From Azorinus chamasolen (taxonomy: Eukaryota > Mollusca > Bivalvia > Cardiida > Solecurtidae), in NCBI GenBank assembly GCA_963576725.1, contig OY755246.1:78721540-78785539 (forward strand): a stretch of DNA of 64,000 nucleotides, read 5' to 3'. Within the stretch, counting starts at the first letter, position 1; each line of letters begins with the position of its first letter. Under the pieces are notes generated by a model. It was not told where the DNA came from. It saw nothing but the letters and a program-made list of their open reading frames with translations, and ran no database searches. Positions 44,546 through 56,500 of the stretch are shown one piece after another. Both the position numbers and the translations under genes were made by a program.

Positions 44546-47500
44546 GTGATGTCAACCTTAAATAACGATACTTACACCAACACTATATAACACTCGTTAA
44601 TAAAAACACAGATACTTAGTTTTTATATATCGTTTTAGGTGATTAATTTAGATCTATCCGGTTCATTTCTTAAAACTAAAAGCGCTTGCACTACCGAATA
44701 CACCCACTATAACCCTGTTTGGAGAGGCCCAGAGAATACAATTTTAAATAATTTTCAAGAATAGCTGCCACAAAATCCAGCAGCATGACCTCAGAAATTT
44801 AATGTGGATAAGTGCAAAATTATTCACTATGGACATAACAACCCTGAAAGAGACTTCTATATTAACACGGACAAACTTAAATCTGCCACAGAAGAAAATG
44901 ATCTTGGAGTTATTTTTTAGCGTGATTTGCATTTTTCAAAACATATTTCTTCCAAAATCAACAAAGCAAACAGCATTCTTGGACTCATTAGTCGATCTTT
45001 TCAATTCATTGAAACATTTATTAAGTTATATACAGCCATGGTTAGGCCACATGTGGAATTTGCTAATGTTGTCTGGCACCCATACTTGAGGAAAGACATT
45101 TTAAGCCTTGAAAAGTTACAAAAAAGAGCCACAAAACTAGTTCCGAAACTTCAGAATATGGAATATGAAGATCGTTTGAAGGAATTGAAACTTCCAAGTC
45201 TTTCTCATCGAAGAGTACGAGCTGATGCTATACAAACATTCAAAATTGTGAAAGGGATAGATGATTGTTCTTTTGAGAAGTTTTTCCGATATGCAGCATC
45301 TACAAGAGGACACAACCTGAAGTTGGAAAAGCCACTCAGCAGATCAACTTTCTGTCAAAATCAGTTTTCAAGACGGGTGATTGATTCTTGGAACAAACTA
45401 CCTCAATATGTGGTCGACTCGAAAGATGTAGAGACCTTCAAGATACGTTTTGATCGTCACTGGCAGGGGAACACTTATAGCTATTAGTAACAAGAGTGAT
45501 AGTTATCATAGGATAACAGAATAATTATCATAGACTAAACAAAACCTATCCGTATCATCACTGAAATAAGTTGTTGAAGAACTGCAGAAATCCTGTGCTG
45601 AAGTTGTGATACATGAGGGGGGGGGGGGGCTTAAAAAGGATTACATCCTTACCGAAGAGCCCAAGACCATTCTACAGGTATTCTACAGGAAAGGCGTTTG
45701 ACAGTGCCATATCAAAGACTATCCATCTTCGGTTACTGACTACCCCTCTTTCAAGTGTTACAGTCAGGAAGGCTACTCCATTATGGCGTTCATTTCTTAA
45801 AAGCGCTTGCACTACCGAATACACCCATTGTAACTGTTTACAGAGGCCCAGAGAATTTGATTTAAAATTTTGCCACCAATTCCTGCAGCATGACCTGGCC
45901 ATATTGGACTTCAGCAATGCGTTTGACAGAGGGCCATGGTGCATCAAAGACTATACTCCATTATCATGGTTAACACTCTTCCGGGGGGTCAGGAGTCAGC
46001 GAAATTTGAAAATATAGGCAAATGTCGGAATTGTCAGGGAACTTTGAAAACATGAGAATGAAGGTCATATATTTTTAAAAATTCAGAAATTATGACAGAA
46101 AGACCAAATTTCGCGATGTAATGTGTCAGGGAAATTTGAAATTATGCGGTGCTACTAAACAGAGTCTGGTAGAGTCCGGTAGAGTCTGGAGGCCTTTTTA
46201 GTGCAATTTAAAGATTATAATGCTGTTATATAACATTATTTTGTATGTTCAAAGCTATAGTAGTTAATATCCATTAAAAAATGATCGTATATTAGCTTGA
46301 AAACACCCGGTAAATATTACCGGGTCACGCGGTAATGGCCGCCCTACGTCGGATAGAGTCGTATACTTAGGTTTCGATACTAACAATTTGAGTCCAATTA
46401 TTCACAAATTGCTACACACTTTTATTTGAAATATGGTTGTAGATCCATCTCTACCTTGTTATTAATACATTAATTCGCTTAATTTTGCAAATGTTGGCCA
46501 AAAACTCTCTATTGGACTTCAGCAATGCGTTTGACAGAGGGCCATGGTGCATCAAAGACAATACTCCATTATCATGGTTAACACTCTTCCGGGGGGTCAG
46601 GAGTCAGCGAAATTTGAAAATATAGGCAAATGTCGGAATTGTCAGGGAACTTTGAAAACGTGAGAATGAAGGTCATATATTTTTAAAAATTCAGAAATTA
46701 TGACAGAAAGACCAAATTTCGCGATGTAATGTGTCAGGGAAATTTGAAATTATGCGGTGCTACTAAACAGAGTCTGGTAGAGTCCGGTAGAGTCCGGTAG
46801 AGTCTGGAGGCCTTTTTAGTGCAATTTAAAGATTATAATGCTGTTATATAACATTATTTTGTATGTTCAAAGCTATAGTAGTTAATATCCATTAAAAAAT
46901 GATCGTATATTAGCTTGAAAACACCCGGTAAATATTACCGGGTCACGCGGTAATGGCCGCCCTACGTCGGATAGAGTCGTATACTTAGGTTTCGATACTA
47001 ACAATTTGAGTCCAATTATTCACAAATTGCTACACACTTTTATTTGAAATATGGTTGTAGATCCATCTCTACCTTGTTATTAATACATTAATTCGCTTAA
47101 TTTTGCAAATGTTGGCCAAAAACTCTCGTTTTCATCTCCAGACACTACCGGTACCCTCCGACTTTTCGCCAATCTGAAAAAGGCGAACCAACAATCTGTC
47201 ATGCAATACATGCATATCATGTCCATACTGCCTTTGAAATTATAATAAAATCACTTATTAATGTATGTAAAATGTTTTCTGATAAAAAGGGGAAAATTTA
47301 ATACCATATAGACTTCTAAAACTAGAACAGACTATATCCGACGTAGGTCGGCCATTACCGTGTGACCCCGGTAATATTTACAGTGAGTTTTCAAGCTATT
47401 ATATGCTCGTTTATTAACGGATGTTAATTACTACTGCTGCAAACATACAAAATAGTGCTATATAACAGCATTATAATCTTTAAATTGCACTTAAACTTCT

Positions 47501-50500
47501 AAAAAGGCCTCCAGACTCTACCGGACTCTACCAGACTCTACCGGACTCTACCAGACTCTGTTTAGTAGCACCCGAAATTATGTCAGGGAAATGTCAGGGA
47601 ATTTTGTTTACTGTGGTTTGTGGCAACCCTGATTTTAAGTTTCAATTTTAGATAGACAGCTGTTTTACCGGGCATCACAGTTTTAAACACAAGGTAAAAT
47701 ACGTTCCATGAGGATCCCTACCCTTATGTCGGAAGAAGAAGAAGAAGGATGGCATTAGGGGCAGCAGTGTACGGCGGATTGAAGCCTTCCTATCAGACAG
47801 GACCCTAAGAGTAATTGTTGAGGGAGCTACATCCGAACCTGCACCCGTTATTAGCGGCGTCCCACAGGGAAGTGTACTTGGTCCGACCGATACTCTTTTT
47901 AGTCTTCATCAATGAATTATCACTCCAAGTCTCATACAAAACAAGGCTCTTCGCTGATGACTGCGTCGTGTACAGACAGATCCATGATGATCACGACTGT
48001 GCTGCACTCCAGAAAGATCTAGATCAGCTAGCTGACTGGGAGAAATGCTGGGGCATGTCTTTTTATCCAGAGAAATGCAGCATTCTACATGTACACAGGG
48101 AGAGGAAACCCATCATCTATAACCACTCCTTGAAGGGCTCACAAGCTTGACACATAGTGCCATTCTAAGTACCTTGGAGTGCATATATCTGAGAACCTCA
48201 CCTGGAACTACCACATAGACAAGATGGTAAAGAAAGGGAACAGTACCCTAGGCTTTTTACGTAGAAACTTGCACATGAGGAACCAAGAGAAGAAGGGCTT
48301 AGTGTATAAGACAATAGTACAGCCAACACTTGAGTACTGCTCTACGGTATGGAATCCATACACAAAGGAGCAGAGTTGGAAGATTGAGATGGTCCAGAGA
48401 TGAGCCGCCCGCTACGTGACGAACAGGTACCATAACACAAGCAGCGTCACCAATATGTTAGACCGCCTTGAATGGGAAATGTTGGAATCCCAAAGCACAA
48501 AGGCCCAGCTCACGATGATCTACAAGACACATATGGACTTGTAGACATCCCAGCGGACAGGCATCTTATTCCAGGACACTCTGTCGCCACTAGATCATCC
48601 CATTCCAAGACCTGTAGCCAGCCATCTACTTCTATATCATACAACAGGAACTCATTCTTCCCACGGATTATTACAGCATGGATCAGCTGCCAGCAGAACT
48701 AACAGAGGCCCGACTTGGTATCTTTCAAGCGGGGCCTGGGATCCCTTTCTTTCTTGCCTTAGCTTAGGGCCCCAGCTGTAATTAGCCACCAGTGATTCTC
48801 AAGACTGTTCCGCCCACGGCCACCACAACCTGAGAGGCTCGGGATTAGGAGGTGATAGGGCTGCAACGATACGCCCATGTAGCGAATACGAATACATATC
48901 ACGATACAGTATAGCGAATACGAATAAATATTCACGAATACGAATACAGTTACATAAACATGCTATGGCATAAGCTAATAAGAGTTACTTAAGCCAAAGC
49001 ATGTCCATATTTAGGATTAGGAATCTTTAAGCTTATAATGAAAGTGCTACTGGACATGTGCTGATAAGCAAGGGAAAAGTATGAGTTATTATATATATTA
49101 TAAATATTTAATTAGCAAAGTCACATAAACTAGAAACACTGAAAAGAAACTTGTTAAAAAAGTAAACTGGTCCAATCCTATTGTAGTCTTTTACTCTTTA
49201 GGCAATATGCATAAAAATAATACTAATTCAAATTCAAGAACCTTTCAAGCACCATCAAAATACAGTGCATTACACTGTATCTAATTGAATATAGCCGACT
49301 GGTTTCGTCCATTTCTGGTGAATCGTGAACAAACTCAAGTAAATTTGCTCAATAAATTTTGGGTACGTTCAGACATGGGGGCGCTCCGATAACTAACCGC
49401 TAGAGCCAACAACTAGCAGTATTACTTCATTTCGTGGTGGCACACTTTACAAAAGTGATTTCGTTGTTGGTTTTTCCTTCTGATCCCGTCAGAAACCCTA
49501 AATGATTCCAGACGGCGCTTTTATATTTGGTTGGAGTCTGAAAATCTCTTTCGGCCCGACATTGTTATGAAACAACAGTTTGCGGTTGTCGTAAAAACTA
49601 AGAATCAGTCCTATCAAACAAACTTGTTTTCGGTAATTGTGTTGTGTATTTGAATGATTTGACTACTTTTCTGCAAAAGGTGAATGCAAGAGTACAATTG
49701 TTAAGCCTGTTGAATCCAACAGGCCGAACACACGGTGTCGTGATTTGTAAACATAAGAAGTCATCAAGAGTCATCTCCCTTGGTGTCACTGCGAAAAGAC
49801 GATTCGCAGCTGGAATGTTTCGCTCATATTTCAATTATTTCTGGCAAAAAATATGTTGTTTTTCTTTTAATTTTGTTAACTTCCTATATGTCTAATTGTA
49901 TTCGTCAATATTCGGTTCTTTGGGTAGCGAATATGATACACTCACCGCCAGAAACGATATTCGAATAATCCGAATACGTTAGTGTATCATGACAGCCCTA
50001 GGAGGTGAACATGCAGCTGTCACATCTTTTCTATTTTCTGTCTATCCTAAATCTGATTTCTTACTTTACTTTTTTCTCTCATTTTCTTTTTTCTGACCAA
50101 TCCAAATCTATTGAGTAATAGTCAATGGGAATATACATGTATGTATCTTATTGGTTGTAGCTTATGTTAAATTGTTAATGTCATCCGACTATAAATATAA
50201 TTTGTATTTGTTTATAATATTTTCATCAATACAACGTATATTGTTTCCTTCAAGTTGTCAGTTGTTTTCGTATAAATTCTGTGTTGTTTCCTTTGATAGG
50301 TCTGGGTTCTAGATAACCCTTTCCCAAATGTTAACATCTTATAATGCCTTTACAAAGAGAGACAGCCCAGCACAGACAGCTTCTATAGGAACCAAATTAA
50401 TTATTCTAATAGTCATGACTAAAGTTTCTACCACAGACTAGTGATACCATGACTCACATATATCTGGAAACCATGAGTCCCATGTAAGAAAACAATGAGT

Positions 50501-53500
50501 CCCATGTAAGAAAACCATGAGTCCCATGTAAGAAAAACCATGAGTCCCATGTAAGAAAAACCATGAATCCCATGTAAGAAAACCATGAGTCAGGGACTTA
50601 ATTGAAGCCATGAGTCCTAAAGCATGAAATTAAAAGAAAACTGATGTTAAATCGTAATTCTGTAAAGTTACGTTTTCAGTTTTAGAATATTCAATTATTC
50701 ATTGTATTGGTATGATCAGGGTCCATGCTTATAAAACTCTTAGTTGAGTCTGAGTTTGTTCTCAAGTTTTTGAAATCAAAAGCTTGAGAACTTAAATCTG
50801 ACCAATCAAAAGCTTGAGAATGATCTCGGACTCAACTAAAAAGCTTTATAAGCATGGACTCAGGTTGCCTGGCATGTCACAATAAAATGGTGTTTTAATA
50901 GTTTCCGATTCTGCATACATTTTTACATGCTAATTTTATTCTGATGTTTGTCGCAAATGCTCATTAATGCTGTAAAACTTGAAATCAGGTAGACCCTCCA
51001 GTGCCTTAACATATTAAGTCCACATTGTGTACTCTAAACGGTGATATCGAGCTACTTTTGGTTTTGACGATAACCCCTCTCAGTCAGGAGTAAGTCGCCA
51101 AACACTTTGGTAAGAACTCTTGGGACTTCTCTTTAAGCCGAGTCGTTATTTTTGTCCATTAGGTCGGTTCTTATTTTGATCCACAGATGTTTAAGGTATG
51201 TTTGTTTAATGATTCAACCACAACTGACCTAGCATTGTTTGATTTGACTCCATCTTAGCGACTATTTGCATTGCATTCATGCTGAAGCATCAGGGGTTAT
51301 GCAGGGTTTTTATTGGCGAAGCCCTTTTAAAAGGAATGTTTTCATTAGTTCACTATGAGCACCTGCAGATTAATAGTCAGTTAAAACCATTGCTGTAAAA
51401 TGCTTAACCCTTTCCTTGTTCTATGTTTATTACAAATTTCAATACTTACTGAATATTCATAGACAAAATAGCTTTAATGAAATATGGAAGGTGCAATATT
51501 GTAGCCATTTTAGAAAGTAAAGAAACAGATCTTATCAAATTCTATTAACAACCATTTGCAGATGCGTGAAAACACGTTTATATGAGGGAAAGGGTTAACA
51601 CAGCCAGGTGTTGATATGGTCACGGTGTTTTAAAAGTAACACTTCTTGAAAATTACTTCAATGACTGCCTGCAACCAATTTTTAATGCTGCTTTAGAACA
51701 CTTACAATTTGGGATGATGCATATTTGGCCATTTTTTATGCGTCACTGACACAGGACGCGGACCAAGATTAATCACTGCAGAAATATACATACAGAGATC
51801 GGCAACTAAGTGAAATCACATTAAAACTCGCTAGGAAAAGAAATATTGAAGGGAGATTTTATACAGGGGCTATGTTGTCTACGTAGACATGAAAGACAAC
51901 ATGATTCGTGTTTAGAAGCATACAGCATATGCTTTTTCATATACAGTAAAACCTCTCTATAACGGACACTAAATTATGTTAATTAGTTGATATTCAGGGC
52001 AGGTGGTTGCTTAAAGCAAGGTGAAAGTAAAACAGAATGCTCCTATAGGAACGTTCTGTTTTTCTTTCACCTTGCTTTAAGTAGCCACCTGCATTTAACA
52101 CAAAATATTTAATGTAATTTAGTGGCTGTTATAGAGAGGTTTTACTGTATAGTCTAGATGACAAAGAGAGAAAAACTATAGTTATGAATCAATATGGTTT
52201 TACACTGTCACATGTGAGTTCCAGAAACTGACACATGTTTTACATCAATTTACACATAAATGATTTAAATAAAAATATTCAGTATTATTACTCAACAAGT
52301 TCAGCCAAATACTACTTCTAATTAGTTAATAACAGAATATTTCTGTTTTAAATGATCAAGTAATGATTATGTGTGAAGAGGTTCTAAAGAGTGGTTACAA
52401 CATGGGGTTTGGTGGAGAAATAAAGGAGCTATTCTATAAATCTTTGAAATTTATATACCTTTTGAACCCTTCGCTTGCTGAATTTTAAAATACATTTCTC
52501 CTACTTTACCCATGCCCTGTTGTATAATTACATATATCTTCACTGTGTACAGGTATTTCGCTGTGTAATCACTGCTACGGAGTACACTGGTTGCACAATC
52601 AACTTGTAAATAGTACAGACCCTGATGAGACAGCTCCTGCAGGAGCTGTCTCATCTGGGTCTTCACTATTTACAGGTATGTATATTGACGTGAACAGCAA
52701 GCGAAGGGTTACCTTTTCTTTATCTTTCTTAACTTTTCTTCTTTATTGTAGACTGGGTGAAAGAAGTTTGGGAATCGGAGTTTACTGATGTTGGATCTTT
52801 GGATGACACGTCAGTTCTTGACCACGGGACATTGTCTGTACTGCTGGGCAGTCTTAGGATTGGACTAGATGGGTGGAATGTGCAGGATGGAGAGGAAGGT
52901 ATACCTTTAGATTGATTACCACTTCATTCCATAAATACGTGTACCCGGGTAGAGATTATGGTGAAATAAGTTGATAGGCTTTACTGTGTGGCTTAGTAGC
53001 TCAGTGGGTAGAGTGTTGGTATGGTAAGCCAGAGGCCCTAGGTTCGAGTCCCAGTTGAGTCACAACTTTTTCACAATGTTACATATGCCTTTCACAGGGC
53101 TGGAGTTCTTAATTAGGGAGAAGTTTGGTGATATTGAGGGAGAAGTTTGGTCCTGATTGTGTATCTCCCTATATATGTTGTATAATTATAATAAAACTTC
53201 TCCCTCAGCTCAAAATAAAGTCAGACAATTTCTCCTATATCGCCCTCTTGCTTGAGCCCTACTTTCTATGACTTTGCAAAGAGAGTAGACCCAGATCCTA
53301 TAGGAGCCGTTTGATCAGGGTCTGCTCAGTTTGCTTATAATAAACTATAGATGTGTTTGCTAATGGTATAGAAGTGATCAAATTCTATCTCATCTGTTTG
53401 AACCATGTGTTCCTATGCCATTATCAAAAATAATATTCATGAAAAAATGAATATTCATGATGTCATAATTTCTTACATGAATATATGATGTCAAAATTTC

Positions 53501-56500
53501 TTACATGAATATATGATGTCATAATTTCTTACATGAATATATGATGTCAAAATTTCTTGCATGAATATTCATGGAGTAAAGGGTTATATGTCAAATAGAG
53601 TAGATTGGTTCATAGTATATATTAGAGTATTTTAACCCTTTACATCCGGAATATGTATACAAAAGAATTAATTATTTCATGAATATTCATAAACTGAAAT
53701 TTTTTAAAAATGGTTAATGAAAACAGTATGCTCTGATCTGGGTCTGCACTTTTTGCAGTGTCATTAAAAAGCATATCTATGAAAAGAAGGGTCAAAAGGG
53801 CTGCAGATAAGGTTAGTTAGAAAATCTAATTATTCCTTTAATCAATGAATATTCATGTAAGAAAAAAATTAATGACGTCATGAAAATTGATGAGCTTATT
53901 TTTATAATGGCATACTAGTATGAACATTGGATATTTTGGCAATGGCAGAAACTTCAGAATCATATCTATATTTTTTTCATAAGCAAACAAGAGTAGACAC
54001 TGATCAGGTGACTCTATAATAGCCATCTGATCTGGGTCTACTCCATTTGCAAAGGGGCAGACAGGCATTTATGGAGGAGAGGGTTAAGAGTTAAAAGACA
54101 ACACTCCAGCAACTGCAACTCTTGGGCGATACAAACCCTTTACATAAATACTTGCTCTGATCTAATATTTCGATCACAAAGGGCCTTTTTCAAAGATTAT
54201 CATGTCAAAATACACGTCACATTTTTGTTACATGCATTCAGCCATAAAATCAAAGAGAATAATGTTGATCCAGCGTCATGGTGACATTGGGTTGTTATTT
54301 AAAATGTCATGATGTCATCAAAATGACATCAGCAAATGACGTCATGGGTACAACAGCGTCATGCATGCATTAGCGCATTATCCTCCTTGATGTTACAGCC
54401 AAATGGTCTGTATGTTCTCAGCTGAGAACGTACAGACCATTTGGCTGTAACATCAAGGAGGATAATGCAGGGAACGGGGAAAGGGTGAACTCTTTATCTG
54501 ATAGAGTAGCATATTGTGTAGATTCAAGCCTTTGCAAACAGCGTAGACCCAGATCGGATTGCTCTTGTAGGAGCCATCTGATCAGGGTCTGTTATGTTTG
54601 TTTATGAAAATAATATAGATCTGATTCTACAGTTTTTGCCATGGCCAAATTTTCTTGTGTTCATAATGCGGCTTGCCATTACAAAAATGCCAGTTTTTGC
54701 ATGAAAATTTATGTGTTAAATTGATAACCCATTACCTGTTTTATGTTTATTCTAAATTTCAATACCTACTGAATATTCATAGACAAATTACAAATGTAGT
54801 TATTAAATTTGGAAGGTGGAAAAATGTAGCCATTTTATAAAGTAAAGAAACAAATCCTTCAAATTCCATTAGCAAACAGAGCAGACCCTGATCAGACAGC
54901 TCCTGTAGGAGCCATCCTTATCTGGGTCTACACTGTTTGCAAATGCCTGAAACACGTTTATACGAAGGAAAGGGTTAAGAAACTCAGACTAAGATACAGA
55001 GCTCCGGATAAGATGCGTAAATTAAAACATCATCAAGATTAACTTCTTTATTTCTCCACCAAACCCTATGTTGTGACCACTCTTTAGAATAGTCTCATCG
55101 ATTCTAAAGAGTTGTTGCAACATAGGGATTGGTGGAGAAAGGACGATTTTAGTATTTGTCTGTTGCTCAGTTAAATAGGTTAATTTCCAAGACTGACAAC
55201 ATTAATTTTGTTTCAGGGTTATGGACTGCCCTAGTGGAAAATGATGTTTCCTTGAAAGCAATGGTGGCTCTACTGGCTTATCTAATTGTGAGAGGTCACA
55301 AGGTCAGTAGCCAGTATCACATGATCTTTATTCACCCCCTTTTACGCCTTGAATATTCATGGAAGAAACAATGACATCGTGAATATTGATTAGTTTATTT
55401 TTAGCTCCACTTTTTCAAAAAGTGGAGCTATTGTCATGACCCTCTCGTAGGTGTTGGCGTTGGTTAACCTTTTTGTTAAAGTCCTTTTCTCAGAAACCAT
55501 CAAAGATTTGGTTCATATTTGGTATGTATGTTTACTATCACAAAGAGAACCCATTTCACAAGGGTAGGTAACCCTAAAATTAATTTTGCCATAGTTATGC
55601 CCCTTTTTCATAGTTAAGTTTTATGTTCAGGTCCATGTCTCAGAAACCAAGATATTTGGTTCAACTTTGGTATACATGTTAACTATTACAAAGGGGACCC
55701 ATTTCGCAAGGGCAGGTAACCATAAAATTAATTTTGCTAGTTATCTCCCCTTTCTGACTTGGACTTCCGCTACACTATCCAGCACTAAAGACAGTGGAGT
55801 GCACTGTCTGCGGACAGCTCTTGTTTATAATGGTACTTGAACACAGGATATTTTGCCAATGGCAGAAACTGTAGAATTCTATCTGTATTATAATCAACTT
55901 GTAAATAGTGCAGACCCTGATGAGACATCTTCTACAGGAGCTGTCTAATCTGGGTCTTCACTATTTACAGGTAGGTATATTGACGTGAATAGCAAGCGAA
56001 GGGTTAACACAACTGCAAACAGAGTAGGCCCAGATCAGGGTCTGCTCTGTTTGCTAATGGAATTTGAAAGATATGCTTTTTTACTTTCTAAAACAGATAC
56101 AATGTTCTACCTTCCATATTTCTAAACATAGAACAGGGAAAGGATTAATGAAAGTCTAAACCCTTGGAAATATTGTTTCATAAACAAACAGAGCAGACCC
56201 TGATCAGACAGCTCCTATAGAAGCTGTCTGATCTGGATCTTCTCTGTTTGCAAAGGTGTCAAAAGGAATATGTTGGGTAAAAGTCTAAGCCCCTGGAAAG
56301 TTACGCATTACTTTTATTTGTTTGTTTTTTCTTTCCATTCAAGAAAACCTCTGATGTTGCACAAAAGCAAATTGGAATTTCCGCTGCCAGAGTGTACTTC
56401 AAATTGGTTCTGACCCCAGGAAGTAGTGCGTTCCAGATCTTCCACCCAGAGCCATTTGAGAAGTCCGTAGATTACTTGAAGCAGTGTACTGTGATAGGTA

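Larger units (their letters stand above)
45903..48847 (+). pseudogene. Second non-LTR RT copy, split by insertions
   Basis: 45903-45950 codes AILDFSNAFDRGPW, the RT DFSKAFD motif. The sequence is then interrupted by a foldback element and resumes at about 47740 with RIEAFLSDRTLRVIVEG and SGVPQGSVLGP. A frame shift follows, then FADDCVVY (catalytic DD), KCSILHV, LGVHISENLTWNYHIDKMVK, VYKTIVQPTLEYCSTVWNPY and, after an in-frame TGA, ARYVTNRYHNTSSVTNMLDR. The order matches Jockey/CR1-clade RT. Frame shifts and stops make it dead. Its 3' part is further cut by a hAT-like element. Confidence 0.75.

Noticed and set aside
44927..45487. 186-aa open frame as a host gene
   Set aside because: Sequence features (YTAMVRPHVEFANVVWHPY, LEKLQKRATKL) are those of the C-terminal region of non-LTR retrotransposon reverse transcriptases. 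It lies beside frame-shifted RT sequence.
49598..49968. Two overlapping frames inside the hAT-like element as a transposase remnant
   Set aside because: No DDE, BED or dimerisation motif is visible in about 80 aa, and the element is too short for a coding copy.
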